This document shows, piece by piece, positions 46,945 through 59,819 of a stretch of DNA of 64,000 nucleotides. This DNA comes from Flaccisagitta enflata (lineage: Eukaryota > Chaetognatha > Sagittoidea > Aphragmophora). The stretch spans positions 85,002,001 to 85,066,000 of the forward strand of contig OZ231127.1 in the NCBI GenBank assembly GCA_965153355.1. Reading direction: 5' to 3'. A model generated the notes under the pieces. The model saw nothing but the letters and a program-made list of their open reading frames with translations, had not been told where the DNA came from and did no database searches. A program made the position numbers and the translations under genes. Positions within the stretch are counted from its first letter, which is position 1. Each line of letters starts with the position of its first letter.

Positions 46945-48390
46945 ATTGCACAATTCAAACCCAGGCTTCAGCGGCCATCTGCCTATTTTGCAATAAAGGC
47001 TTTTTCCTCCCACCGTTGTTTTGATCATTAGCCATTCAGTTTGTATTTTCTCATGAGCTGATTTGCATGCAGGATTCAGCTGTTTGATGAACATGAATAA
47101 CGAAATATCTACAGACTACAGGAAACCAAATCATTTACATAAGAATTTCCCGATTTATGATAATTTCAATGAATATGTGACTAAGGAATAAAGATTGATT
47201 TAAAAAGGAATAAATGATGTGATCAATATATATCACAATTCACAGTTAGGAATCAATCATATGATCAATTTGACGCCACAAACCTTTAATAGTAAACATG
47301 ATTTAAACTTTTAGATGGTCGAGGTTACTTATAACCATCTTTTAAAAGTAACACCTGTACACTTATTATTGTCAAAAGTTCAAACAACTGTCAAATCTAA
47401 ACATACATATTTAGCCATATGCCGATTTTTCCACCAGTTAGAACTGGAAAAAATTTTCACTTTGCTCATGAATTTCACCTTGTTTGCTTCGGACAAAATT
47501 GAATAAAATCAAAAACAGTAAAAACATTCCCTCTGCAAATAATGGCAAAATTACCAGAAAAACCTAATCAACATCAGGCGCTCACCAAATCTACATAAAG
47601 ATAGAAAATAGGATGCGGATTTCACAACTAAAAAGCTTATGAAAAGTTCTTTAATTTGGCCATGGATTTCAAATGATTTTGTGAAAGTGAATGCTTTCAA
47701 AATTGAAATCAAAGTTATGGAAAAAATTGGTACCTGTGTGTTGATTGTTGTTTGTCAAGGATTGAAAAAGGTTGAAATAATCATCCAAAACGGGGCAAGA
47801 TATAGAAAACAATGCAGAATATATAATAATAGAAATAATCATCTAATATCCTATATCAAGGATTTGTATTGTTTCTCACCAGTAGTAGCGAGGCATCTAT
47901 AGTTGCAGCACTAATTTGACAATAATTAGTGGACAGGTGTTATTGCACAAAAGAAGGATATATCTCCCTGTCAGTCACAATGATAGGCTGGATAAGAAGA
48001 CGTGAGAGAGATAGAATGGGAAGGAAGAAGAGAAAGAAGAGGAGGAAGTGACAATGGATGCGTTTGGCGTAGCGAGCTAATGTGCTTCACTCCTTTTAAG
48101 ATAGCATCCATTTATCTGATTCTGTTCTTTCCACCCTTGTTGTACACTACAAGATGACTTCACCCATAACGACTCTTTTAGATGGATCACTTTTATCAAG
48201 ATGGTGTTTTCTGTTATAGATGAATCACTATTTCAGATTTTTTACATTGCTCAATGGCTTGTGTCTGTCCGTTGGGTGGTCGGTCGGTAGGCCAGTTGGT
48301 CTGTTGGTTTGTCACGCTAACGTTTGATGACCCACTTGTTAGTTCTATTGGCACACTTGGCCTCATTGATTTTTTTCTATCACTGATAAA
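46945..48390. other. AT-rich intergenic region, no gene seen
   Basis: Open frames are short and lack splice context. A short GGTC/GGTT-rich run at 48270-48310 resembles the internal repeat of family A elements. Nothing else is recognisable. Confidence 0.5.
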
Positions 48391-48394
48391 ACTG

Positions 48395-48720
48395 AGATTC
48401 CTTTCTTTAAGTGTCATCCTACCGTGCAATAAAACTTTGTTATGAATTTATCAGGTTCAAACTGGGATTCCTATCTCCAAGTGTCATCCTTCTGTGCGAA
48501 ACATCTTTGTCATAATGTTGAAACTGGGATTCTTTCCTGTAAAAGTCATCCTTCTGTGCGATTAAACTTTGTCACAATGTTGAAACTGGGATTCCTTTCT
48601 CCAAGTATCATCCTTCTGTGCGATTAAACTTTGTTATAAACTTATTTGGTTGAAACTGGGATTCCTATCTCCAAGTGCCATCCTTCTGTGCGATGCAACT
48701 TTGTTTTAATGTTGACGCCA
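48395..48720. repeat. Tandem repeat with variable 60-80-bp units
   Basis: About five copies of a unit containing AAACTGGGATTCC, TCTCCAAGT and CATCCTTCTGTGCGA. Some copies carry an extra TTATTTGGTT-type segment, which explains the length variation. Confidence 0.75.
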
Positions 48721-49139
48721 TTTTTGCTCCTTTCTTATATTTCCGCTTTGATGCGCCGATTCGCCGCTGCGCCGCCGAAGGCAGTTTATTTTCTTTCTTC
48801 ACTCTCCTTCACTCTTTTTTTATCTTGTTTTAAGTCAATTCAAAGTCGAACAAAAGAAAGATTTAAGCTCTCTCATACCCTTCCAATCCGGAATCCAACA
48901 TTTCTTATCTACTCTTCTGCTCTCTCTTTTCCTGCAAGATGAAGCACCCCCAACAAAGTAAATGAGACTGATAGGATGAAGGGTGCGAGTGGGATAGCCT
49001 GATAGCTTATGTCATAGTCGTTTTCATGGTAAACCGTCGACTTTTCTTTTGCCACACGCTGTTAGTTATCTATTTCAAGATGTACTAACTTGTGGACATT
49101 CCATGGTGCTGTAGTCTCAAAATTTAGACATTTTCCTAG

Positions 49140-49540
49140 AAAAGGAGAAAACGTCATCCATGTAAAGATACCCAGTGAGATTTACCTTGAGCCTTCTCTG
49201 GCCTAGCCTTACTCAGTGAGAATATGCCTTCAACCACAGTCTCAACTTACCTCAGTTTGCTACTGTGAGCCTTCCCTGACGTAGCTTCACCCAGTGCGAA
49301 CACACACCTGCAACCACACCATCACCTTACCTTAGATTGCTACTTCGAACCTTCCCTGACATAGCTTTACCAAGTGCGAACACGCCTGTAACCACACCAT
49401 CAACTTACCTCAGTTTGCTACTTTGGGCCTTTACTGACTTAGCTTCACCCAGTAAGTACTTACCTGATATCAGCCTGAATCAACCTCATTGCATGGTTCA
49501 TTTTGCTACCTCGAGCTTTCTAGCTTGGCATTATTCTATG
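49140..49540. repeat. About 80-bp degenerate tandem repeat
   Basis: Four or so units containing CTTACCTCAGTTTGCTAC, CCTTCCCTGAC.TAGCTTC and ACCCAGTGCGAACAC. The wording resembles the 63-bp array at 51.9-52.9 kb (ACTTACCTCA, ACTCAGT.AGAAC), so the two arrays may share an origin. Confidence 0.7.
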
Positions 49541-49562
49541 AGAACAAATACTTGATTTCACT

Positions 49563-50400
49563 TTTTTGGGCAGTGGCCCTAAAAGGGACGAGGACCTGTA
49601 GAACGCAGGGGAACTTATATTTGTTTGCTTGTTTGTTCATCCCCGCCAGGCCCTCTCAGGCCTGAAATCTTTCCTCTCAGGCCTAATGTCTGCCCTCTCA
49701 GGCCTGAAATCTGTCCTCTCAGGCTTTAAATCTGCCCTTTCAGATGCAAGGCCTGAGGGAAGATTTCAGGCCAGAGAGGGCAGATTTCAGGCCTGTGAGG
49801 GCCTGGGGGGGGGACAAACGGATGGGTGGATGAACAAATAAACGAACAAAAGTCCCCCTGTGCTCTGCTTCCTCTCACTCCAATTCTGAATCATGCAAAG
49901 CAGGGCAACGGGTATCGCTGACTACATATTGCCCTTTGGCGACCTGTTTCAGTCTGCACTCACCTTTTTGGGCAGGGACCCCAAAGGGCCAATGTCCTGT
50001 AGGACACAGGGGGAATTTCCAGATGTCCGTCTGTCTGTCCTTCTGTCCGTCCGTTCATCATTCCGTCCCCCTCATTGGCCATTGGGGCCTCAAATCACCA
50101 CTCTAAGGCCTGATTTAGGCCCTTTAAGCACTCAAGTCAGCCCTCCAGGCCTCAAATCAGCTATCAAGGCCTCGAATCTGACTTCCAGACCTCAAATCAG
50201 CGTTCCAGGCCTCAAATCAGCCCTTTAGACCTCAAAACTGCCCCTAAGGCCTCAAACCTGCCCCAAGACCTCAAATCTAATCTTCAGGCCTAAAATCTTC
50301 AGTCTTCAGTCTTCTTAGGCCTGATATATTCCCCCTCAGGTCGTCTGGATATTCACCCCTGTGTCCTTTAGGACATTGGCCCTGCTCTCACTCCACTACT
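49563..50400. mobile_element. Two adjoining family B foldback elements
   Basis: Ends are seen at 49563-49615 (GGGCAGTGGCCC...GTAGAACGCAGGGG), at 49970-50025 (GGGCAGGGACCCC...GTAGGACACAGGGGG) and inverted at 50340-50400 (CACCCCTGTGTCC...GGACATTGGCCC). Cores are CCTCTCAGGCCTGAAATCT-type units (49650-49800) and AGGCCTCAAATCAGC-type units (50090-50310). The first core itself folds back. Confidence 0.6.
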
Positions 50401-50792
50401 CATTTTGATTAAAAGACCCGATTCCTGAGATGATTACTGTGTATCTATTGCATTGACTTTTTTCAGGGGAAATAAAATTTCAATGAAAATTAATTTCTAA
50501 AATCATTTGACAATGGTTAAAAGTGCGAAAAGATCAGCGAACATGATAAGTATTGTTGAATATTTTTGGATCAAGCTAGAAAACAAGGCTGGATATGCAG
50601 CTATCAAGTCGCGGACGGTTGAGCAGGAGCATCAATGCAAAAACCACTCAGTATCCAAAAATGTTACGGGATGGACAGACCGACGGACTAACATGGCAAG
50701 GTGTAGATGCGCGTGTCCGCAACTAGGATCATGGTGAGGTCAATATTTGCCCAACTGTTGAATGAAACAATTATCTGTTTTGCACAGCTGCC

Positions 50793-51744
50793 CAGCGCAT
50801 GACACTAGTTGACCTAAAATGATCAGCTCCAACTTGGATGGTTTCAGGACCTTGATGGTGCATATAACACATATCTGCCGAGAAAAATGAAATCTGTTTT
50901 GGGGTGATTTTTAAGATATCTAAAAAAAAATACTATTTTGCAACATTTTTTATCATAACTTTTTGTGATTGATTTTTATACTAATTTTGAGTGAAGATCT
51001 GTACTCAAATAGTGGTTTCCGGTTTGTTTGATATGTCACCCTATATACTTTTGCAAAAGAAATAAAAACTTTATTTTGCCAATCTAATATTGTTTTATAT
51101 TGATATAACCAAAAAATTTTTTTTTTCTTTTGAAAAGGTTTATAGTGTGACATATCAAACAAACCAGAAACTATTATTTGAGATCGAATCTGCACTTGAA
51201 CTTATTGAAAAAAAAAACAAAAAACAAAAAACGAATTATAAAGAGTTATGGTAAAAATGTAGTAAAAAATGTAGTAAAAATGTAGTAAAATAGTACTTTT
51301 TTCTTATATAACTTAAAAGCTACGTAGCGAGTTAGACATCATATGTATGGTGATTACAATTCAAACGAAGAAAAACATCCACTTCCATTTTGGAGTCTTT
51401 GATTTGGGGGGGGGGGGCAGAGAGTTAATCTCTCTATTTTCTTATCCATTGTTCTTCCATTTGACCTCTTTCCCTCAATTTGTTTCCCATATAAACCCTC
51501 TGTTCCCTTATGTCTTTCTTTTTGTCATTGAACAAAGATTTGGCTGTACAAATCGAAAATTCTGACTTTCTTTCTAATGCATGTATGTGAAATCTCATTT
51601 GGATGTTTTTCTTCGTTTGAATATCTTAAAAGGCTCCCCTAAAAAGAATTCATTTTTCTCAGATATGTGTTCTATGCATCATCAGGGTCATGAAACCACT
51701 TGAGTTCGTGCTGATCACTTCATGTCAACTAGTGTCATTCTCTG
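50793..51744. mobile_element. Long foldback MITE
   Basis: Inverted ends of about 100 bp: ATGACACTAGTTGAC...TGATCAGC at the left and the inverse of ATGACACTAGTTGACATG at the right. A second inner inverted pair carries GATATGTCACCCTATATAC and GTTTATAGTGTGACATATC. The inner motif is shared with the MITE at 32510-33029, although the outer ends differ. No coding frame. Confidence 0.75.
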
Positions 51745-51899
51745 GGGAGAGGGGCTGCGTCTGCCTTATGTTCACTTGATCACTCCAAGTAGGGCATCGG
51801 GTACCGCTGACCGTGTGCGATCCTTGGATGACTAATTAAATGGAATGGTTTTTTACCTCGAGCCTGCTCTTGTTTAGCATAAACTCGATGCATGGTCTA

Positions 51900-52905
51900 G
51901 TATGCATGCATTGCCTTACTCAGTAAGAACATATCCTTACTTTCAGCCTAAACTTACCTCAATGCGTGCTTCTCAGTCTTACTCAGTAAGAACGCACCCT
52001 TAATTTCAGCCTAAACTTACCTCAATGCGTGCTTCTGAGTCTTACTCAGTAAGAACGCACCCTTAATTTCAGCCTAAACTTACCTCAATGCGTGCTTCTC
52101 AGTCTTACTCAGTAAGAACACACCCTTAATTTCAGCCTAAACTTACCTCAATGCATGCTTTTCAGTCTTACTCAGTAAGAACGCACCCTTAATTTCAGCC
52201 TAAACTTACCTCAATGCGTGCTTCTCAGCTTTACTCAGTATGAACGCACCCTTAATTTCAGCCTAAACTTACCTCAATGCATGCTTCTCAGTCTTACTCA
52301 GTAAGAACACACCCTTAATTATAGCCTAAACTTACCTCAATGCGTGCTTCTCAGCTTTACTCAGTGAGAACGCACCCTTAATTTCAGCCCAAACTTACCT
52401 CAATGCATGCTTCTCAGTCTTACTCAGTAAGAACACACCCTTAATTATAGCCTAAACTTACCTCAATGCGTGCTTCTCAGCTTTACTCAGTGAGAACGCA
52501 CCCTTAATTTCAGCCCAAACTTACCTCAATGCGTGCTTCTCAGCCTTACTCAGTGAGAACGCACCCTTAATTTCAGCCTAAACTTACCTCAATGCGTGCT
52601 TCTCAGTCTTACTCAGTAAGAACACACCCTTAATTATAGCCTAAATTTACCTCAATGCGTGCTTCTCAGCTTTACTCAGTGAGAACGCACCCTTAATTTC
52701 AGCCCAAACTTACCTCAGTGCATGCTTCTCAGTCTTACTCAGTAAGAACACACCCTTAATTATAGCCTAAACTTACCTCAATGCGTGCTTCTCAGCTTTA
52801 CTCAGTGAGAACGCACCCTTAATTTCAGCCCAAACTTACCTCAATGCGTGCTTCTCAGCCTTACTCAGTGAGAACGCACCCTTAATTTCAGCCTAAACTT
52901 ACCTG
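51900..52905. repeat. 63-bp satellite array, about 16 units
   Basis: The unit contains ACTCAGTAAGAACGCACCC, TTAATTTCAGCCTAAAC and TTACCTCAATGCGTGCTTC at a steady 63-bp spacing (for example 51981 and 52044). Variants TTAATTATAGCC and TTAATTTCAGCCC appear in a recurring order in the second half, so multi-unit blocks were copied. There are no unique spacers, so this is not CRISPR. Confidence 0.9.
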
Positions 52906-53034
52906 ATTGGGCGGCAAAACCACCAACGAAATTCAATTGAACGGTGAAATAGTAATTCCCTTGACATCGTCGACTCTGCTTCTATCCTTGTCTATCCACC
53001 TCTCTGCCTCTCTATCTGCCTTTCTAAGTGTCTG

Positions 53035-53307
<273 letters not shown>

Positions 53308-53484
53308 TCTGTCCGCCTACGCGACTTATTTTTATTTCTTCGTCATTTCCGGTTTCATTTCCTTTTGACGCTGAAACACGAATTCATTCAATTAACTCTG
53401 ACTCACATCCACAGAAAAGATATCACAGAAAAGTTATCACAAAAAAAGATATCACAAAAAAGATATCCCTTTATATGTAGTACA

Positions 53485-54323
53485 CAGAGGTGTCACGATT
53501 TTTCTTTTTACAGTATCGACCGGGTCGATCAAATCATGGTTGATCCCAAAAAAAGTATCGACTCAGTATCGACCATAGGTCGATTTTTTGTCAGATAGCT
53601 CTTTTCCCATTTACAAATGCTGTTTACAGTCAGAGCAACATGTTTTAGAAGCCACTCGGTATCACAATATAAGATATATGAGATTTTTTACCTTTGCTTT
53701 GTAAAGAACCACTTGAATTTTGGCAAAAACAACAATAGTTCCCATCACTTCGCAAATAAGCCAAAAAGTACCTTTCTACCCAGTGTTCAAGAGCATATTT
53801 AAAATGGGGAACATTTTGATAAAAAAATCTTGATGTCAGAATCAGCCATTTTGTGCATTTCAAACGTTTGACTGACCAACCAACTGACCAACCAACCATC
53901 CAACCAATCAACCAACCAACACACCAACCTACCAACCGGCAACCAACCAACAGAAGGTCGCACTTAAAAAAGGCTTCAAGAAGAAATTCTGCTTTGAGCA
54001 GGCATGCACGCCCGTGCGTTTCTCTAATTTGCATAATTGAGTGAAATCTTTCATTCTCCGGTGTGTCACAATTTTTCCTTATTTGTTTATTATTCCGTTT
54101 TTATCTATTCAATATCAAAAGAATTCAATTTTACGAGCTTATTTCTTATTTCAAACGCGGAGATCAGTCTTATTACTAAATTTGAGCTAAGTTGCTTTGT
54201 GCCGGAAAAAAAGACAAAAAATTGACCCGATACATAAGTGTTTTGGTGAATCAGGAAGATTATTTAGAAATTTAGAAAATCGACCAGATTAATCGTCCAG
54301 TCGATAGTATCGTGACACGTCTG
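53485..54323. mobile_element. hAT-like transposon remnant
   Basis: Ends CAGAGGTGTCACGAT and the inverse of CAGACGTGTCACGAT, with further GTATCGAC words near both ends. The CAG.GGTG terminus is typical of hAT elements. The flanking 8-mers are not identical, so the target duplication has decayed or the ends are slightly misplaced. It sits in a minisatellite and carries CCAA repeats at 53870-53950 but no intact frame. Confidence 0.55.
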
Positions 54324-54419
54324 AAGTATAGTTACTACTACGCAGTGATTGTAACTGATTCAGTCAATTGACTTCGACACACATCCACAGGAAGATACCA
54401 CTTTACGTGCAGTTACAAC

Positions 54420-54712
54420 CAGGCCTGTATATAATTCAAATCAAAGGGTTTGGAGATGGGAAAGGAAATCAAAGGGGGAAAAAAAGAGAAAAAAAGAAAA
54501 TTGGAGGAAAATATAACTTTTGGTAGTACCAAATTATAAATACTGATTAGTAAAATACAATTCAACACTATTTAAACTTTACCTACACTGTTTCACTGCC
54601 TTATAGGGAAGAAAATCATAGATTTTAAAATGCAACGCGATGCCTTGTCGGGAAGAAAATCAAAGGCAGGGGGGGGGGGATATCAAAAGCGACTCAATTA
54701 TATACACCCCTG
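54420..54712. mobile_element. hAT-type MITE with perfect 8-bp target duplication
   Basis: Ends CAGGCCTGTATATAATT and the inverse of CAGGGGTGTATATAATT. Identical GTTACAAC occurs on both sides (54412-54419 and 54713-54720). Length is 293 bp. A reversed relative lies at 23945-24236 within the gene cluster. Confidence 0.9.
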
Positions 54713-54720
54713 GTTACAAC

Positions 54721-55070
54721 TATGCACTGATTGTAACTGATTCATTCAATCAACTCTCTAATACATCCACAGAAAAGATATCACTTTCTAGCCTCTGTTG
54801 AGTGACTACAATGCAGTAACTGAAACTAATTCACACATCCACAGGCTCAGAAAAGATATATCACCTCATCTTTAGTGACGACTTTGCAGTGACTGTAACG
54901 GATTCATTCATCTAACTCTAACACACATCCACAAGCACAGAAAAAAATAATATCACCTTATCTACAGTAACGACTACGCAGTGTCTGTAACAGACATATT
55001 CTGTTACCGCGTTTGGTAACTCTTAAATCCACAGAGGAGATATCAGCTTTTGCGAATGAATTATTAAGCA
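54721..55070. repeat. Degenerate minisatellite
   Basis: Units of roughly 65-90 bp containing ATCCACAG, AAAGATATCAC and ACTACGCAGTG.CTGTAAC. The same units occur on the far side of the two hAT-like elements (53400-53480 and 54340-54410), so both elements inserted into one array. Confidence 0.7.
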
Positions 55071-55096
55071 CAATATAATCCTAAACTGTTTATTGT

Positions 55097-55685
55097 ACAT
55101 GGTGTTTCATGCCAAAATAGATATAAGAAAACAATGCCATTCTGTTTCTAGAAATGCTAAAATAGTTCTGAAAAAAGTTTAAAAGAGCACTTAACTTAAG
55201 CGCCGATTTTTTGTGTAAAAATTTCATGGGTTTTGGTCAAATATCTTGGCCTCAGCATCAATTTGAAGTAAAATGAGCATTTAAAGGAGAAGCTCTTTTA
55301 ACATAATTTTCATTTAAAGTTCTTCTTTAAAGTGCTCTCATTTCTAAATGGCTTGAGTTATAGATACCAGATTGGTCTCAGATTAAAGTCTATCAAATTT
55401 TCTTTAATTTGAGACCTGGCATCTGTGGGTAAAGCCGTTTAGAAATGAGAGCACTTCAAAGAAAAACTTTCAAAATCAAAATTATGTGAAAAGAGCTTCT
55501 CCTTTAAATTCTCATTTTACTTCAAATTGATGTTGTGGCCAAGATATTTGACCCAAACCCATGAAATTTTTACACAAAAAATCGGAGCTTAAGTGCTCTT
55601 TGAATCTTTTTTTAGAATTATTTTTGCATTTTTAGAAGCAGAATGGCATCGTTTTCTTATATCTAATTTGACATGAAACACCCTG
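55097..55685. mobile_element. Full-length foldback MITE with TA duplication
   Basis: Left half and right half are inverted copies almost from end to end, starting CATGGTGTTTCATG and CAGGGTGTTTCATG, flanked by TA on both sides. Matching inner blocks include AAAAATTTCATGGGTTTTGG and GAGCACTT. It would form a hairpin of nearly 300 bp. No coding frame. Confidence 0.85.
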
Positions 55686-55689
55686 TAAA

Positions 55690-56812
55690 TGTTTAATCCG
55701 ACTGACTCTGTGACATGTGCAACAATTCATCCTACATAAAACTCATACAATTAATCAAAAGGAAACAGAAATTGAAAAAAATCCGGAAATAATATGGACA
55801 TTTATATAGTGTAAGCTTCCATTACATACACATACATACCTAAAATATGGTCTTTTGAAACACTATCAAAATTCCTTAGGCATATATTTTTTACTAAATG
55901 CATCATAATTTCCTATCTTAAAAAAACATGTTTTAATATTTTTGAGAAATAATTAATATTTTAGGGGAAGGGTATGTTAGAGCTGTCTTCTGGCATTGAT
56001 CGGGACCACCAACTCAGCCCAAATTTGGTTAAAATTTACCTAATTGAAAAAAAGGGGAACCAGGGTGTCCGTATTCTCCCCAATCGAGTCCCTTAATTCT
56101 ATTAGGGGGGTGGGATATAGGTGAATTTGAACTACAATTGGTTAAGGTTATAATTTTTAGTGATTAAAGGGAAAAAGGCCTTCATCTTTAAAAAAGATAT
56201 ATCATGGGATGATAGGTCACCATGAGGGGTAACATTTTTAGTACATGTCCAAAAAAATAAAATTATATTCTAACAAACCACTCAGCTTCTGGTCATCAGT
56301 TGGAGTCCTGTACTTTTAAGGGTTTCGACCCATACATATATACATATAAGCATACAAAGTATCAAAATATCCACAAAGTATCCGCATACATATATATGCA
56401 CCTCCAAGACCCAAGGTACAGGTGGGTCGCACTTCAAAAGTGCCCTTCACTGTATGGTTTGAAGAGATAAAGAAAATGCTCAAGAGTCCACCATGGGATT
56501 GAAAAAAATCATGGCTTTCCCCCAACCAATTTCAAAATCCATTATTATAGGAAAAATTGTTTTCTTTTTTTATTTTTTAAAAAAAATTATTTTAGATTTA
56601 TTTAAAATTTTTTAAGAAAATAGTGAATCTGCGACACAAGGTCAAAATAGAAACACATAAATCAAAATATCAAGTAAAAAAAATGAAGTGAATCTGTGAC
56701 ACAAGGTCAGAATAGAAACACTTATATTAAATATCATTTTGTATATCATATTAAGAAATATATTAAAAAATCAGTTAAAAAATTGAGGGGCATTATAATC
56801 AATGCTGAGGGG
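55690..56812. other. AT-rich intergenic region, no gene seen
   Basis: Only short frames. A direct repeat of GTGAATCTG.GACACAAGGTCA.AATAGAAACAC occurs at about 56623 and 56690. Nothing else is recognisable. Confidence 0.5.
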
Positions 56813-56815
56813 ATA

Positions 56816-57569
56816 CAGTCACAACCCGCTATAAAGGAACCGAGAGTAACAGAAATCTGCCTTTAGGGATTATGAAATCTTGATCAACTAATATCATTTC
56901 TTTTTATTGTTTTTGTTGGCAGAAATGGATAACTGTGTATAACTATAGCAAAAAAACTTATTTTGCTGATTTTTACTGAACTGAAAACTTAAACCATAGA
57001 AAATCCATGACCGTTTGAAAGCTCTTTCAAATGCGACATTGCTGGTCATTCTAGCTTTATTCGTTTTGAAATGGCACAAGAATAAATAAAAGCATTGCCA
57101 TATTTAATTTTGCGATCCAATTGAATTTTAAAGGTTTCGAAAAGAATTAGTTCACTTTGACGAGCTCTAACTTCTAAACGGTTTGAGATACAGACCTGGG
57201 ATTGGTCTAGAATGAAAGAAAATTTGAAAATCTTTAAAATCATCCCAGAGAATAAAATCGAAAAGTCTTTTTAAAAATCTTTTTTATAGACTAACAATAA
57301 CATTCAACTTTTTCAACTTTACTTTTACACTCATGACCATCTATTCTTTATCCTTAAGTCATTTCTAAATGAATAAAGTTGAGACAACCAGCATGGTCTC
57401 ATTTTGAAGATCATTTGCAGAGCTTTCAAATGGTCATGGATTTTCCTATGTTTTTCCTATTTCAAGAATATCAAACACTATAAAACATTTTGTCCCATTT
57501 TTATTTTTGCTATAGTTAATAGATAAAACCAATGCGTCACATGACGTCCGTTAATGCGGGGTTTAACTG
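56816..57569. mobile_element. MITE with TA duplication and pogo/Tigger-like ends
   Basis: The left end CAGTCACAACCCGCTATAAAGG and the inverse right end CAGTTAAACCCCGCATTAACGG are flanked by TA. The CAGT...ACCCCGC..TAACGG wording resembles pogo/Tigger termini. A fragment of the same end (TTAACGGATCCGAGAGTAAC) lies at about 2502. The interior shares GGGATTGGTCTAGAATGAAAG with 13.66 kb and, reversed, with 45.17 and 45.35 kb. Confidence 0.7.
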
Positions 57570-58032
57570 TATTACCATCTGTAAAATAGAATAGAGTGTA
57601 AAGAATATATTCAATTCCTGTTTCAATACATAACGTATCATCTTCAATTCATTTACTTACAGCACGATGCAGTGACAGTATCACTATCATTCAATCAACT
57701 CTGAGACCGATGAGCCGTCTACGAAATTCAGAAGGACTATTACTCCAATCTAGAGCCGTTTACAAAATTCATTTTCTTACTCTGTCGGCTTTCACTCGTC
57801 AGCTCTTCACTCGTCATTTAATATGGCTCCGTTTCTTCTTAGTTGTTCTTTTTTCACACTTTTTTCGACGAGAAGTTGATAGTTGATATGACTTTTCTTC
57901 CCATTTGTATTCTCTTTTCCTTTTTCTTCCCTCTGACGCTTGTACTGCTACAGTCGTCTTAGGTTGAGATCATTTTTGATAAGTATGCCTGATGATATCA
58001 TCAAGACCAGGTCAAAAGTGGAGGATGATTGG

Positions 58033-58538
58033 CAGGCCTGAAATTATCATTTCATCTGAGCGTGCACGCCGGGCACGCCCCCCAAAATTTTAGCATGCCC
58101 GACAGGAAAAGAGCGTGCCCGGTAAATAAGACAGTTTTACCATACTTTTTTTTCTTTTTTTCTCAGTTGAAAAGAGTTACATTGCTTTATCAAATGAAGT
58201 TGAAATTTCAGTGTCACACTTCTAAACGCCTAATGGAAAAGATAAAGAAAAAGGCCAAGTTTGTATCTCGCAATTTAAGAAAGAATGAAAGAATAAATGG
58301 ATAAATGAATGAATGAATGAATGAATAAATAAATGAATTAATTAATGAATGAATGAATGAGAAATTGTTCAAAGAATTGAAAGCGAGAAGATAAAAAGAA
58401 TGCTGAGAACGCTCATTTTGCACATTTTTTTTAGGAAACATGAGATAAAAAAAATGAAAGAGACAAGAGCGTGCACGCCGGGCACGCAGCTAGCAAAAGC
58501 TGCATGCCCGACAGCGCTATTTTCAGGCCTGAAAATTT
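58033..58538. mobile_element. hAT-type element related to 11994-12772
   Basis: Both ends read CAGGCCTGAAA or its near-palindromic inverse, and TGATTGG occurs just outside each end (58026-58032 and 58539-58545). The GC blocks (GCGTGCACGCCGGGCACGC, ATGCCCGACAG) occupy the same places as the GGGCCCG blocks of the element at 12 kb. It has an (ATGA)n stretch inside. Confidence 0.7.
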
Positions 58539-58689
58539 TGATTGGGTAGGGGCAATACGACATTACTACAAAACTACGGTACAACAGTATTCTACACCCA
58601 CATGGGTCCTAGATACCATACAATGACCTAAAACACTGTGTAAAAGACCAAAAAGCCAATATTTCAAAAATATTTCGGAGGGACGCACA

Positions 58690-58795
58690 TATGAACATGA
58701 AAACAGACGGACAGATGAACCGAATGACAGACCGACATAGCGGGGTGTAGAGTCGGGTATCACGCTACTAAAAACGAGGCCAAAAACATGCCAGC
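58690..58795 (-). repeat. Family A repeat, reverse orientation, partial
   Basis: The reverse complement reads TAGTAGCGTGATACCCGACT, CTACACCCCGCTATGTCGG, then GTC repeats. The GC-rich 3' half of the family is missing. Confidence 0.55.
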
Positions 58796-59454
58796 TCAGA
58801 CCTTTTAATTGACATCGAAAGTTAGCAACTTGGTGCACACAACTGGATGACATTATGATGATGAAAAACACTCAAGTATTGTGGCCGAACCGTACAAAAC
58901 ACAATCTTCCATATTCCTGCAAAAAAATTTTCAGTTTTGTCGTTATTCTTAGTCCTCAGCCACAGTGGAAACATTAGTTAAAACTTCGGTAAAAGGAGAT
59001 TAACCTGCGGGGGCCTGGCATGACGAAATTTCTGCGGAGAAGGTCATGATGGCAGTTTCACCAGAGATTGAACACAACTCTCGATGCCTTGACAAGTTAA
59101 GTCACTGAGGAAAAAAAGAGAAAGAGACAGAGACAGAGAGCGACACAAGGTGAGCTACTGAGACACAAAGTGAGACAGACGGACAGACAGAGACAGAGAA
59201 ACAAGTAGACAGAGACACTAAGAGACAGAAATTCAGACAAACGGAGATAGACAGACAGACCGACAAAGAGATAGACAAACAAAGTGCCTGAGAGATTGAC
59301 AGACTGACAGTTTGATATAGGGACAGAATGAAATTGAAGGAAACTCTGATTGAATTTGATTGAAAAGTGGGTCTCAGTTCTTCCAATTTGACAGCTCATT
59401 TTGAAACCTGCTTCACTAGACTGCTCACTTGGAAACGTGCCCCATCAATGAGAC

Positions 59455-59516
<62 letters not shown>

Positions 59517-59743
59517 GCATATCTCAACCCCTTGAGATCACTCATTCTGGGATATTTCAACCCGTTGAGATCTCTCATTTTAGCACATTTGAACATGTTG
59601 AGATCTCTCATGTTCAAGATTTATCTCATTTGAAAGAGAGATCTCAACGCGTTGAAATGTGCCAGAATGAGAGATCTCAACGGGTTGAAATATCTCAGAA
59701 TGAGTGATCTCAAGGGGTTGAGATATGCCAAACTGAAATGTCC

Positions 59744-59806
<63 letters not shown>
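59455..59806. repeat. Palindrome of 33-bp repeats between two (AG)n arrays
   Basis: Between AG arrays (59457-59511 and 59747-59804) lie three 33-bp direct units (ATCTCAACCCCTTGAGATC type). They are followed by three inverted ones, so the whole 59513-59733 segment folds on itself. Each unit is itself a small palindrome with two variable central bases (CCCC, CCCG, ATG..). Confidence 0.8.
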
Positions 59807-59812
<6 letters not shown>

Positions 59813-59819
59813 TTGACAG

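Noticed and set aside
46427-46996. 189-residue Lys/Glu frame
   Set aside because: It spans a foldback element end and the AAAAG microsatellite.
51900-52905. Regular 63-bp repeats suggesting CRISPR
   Set aside because: Whole units repeat without unique spacers, variants recur in blocks, and the window is clearly animal DNA.
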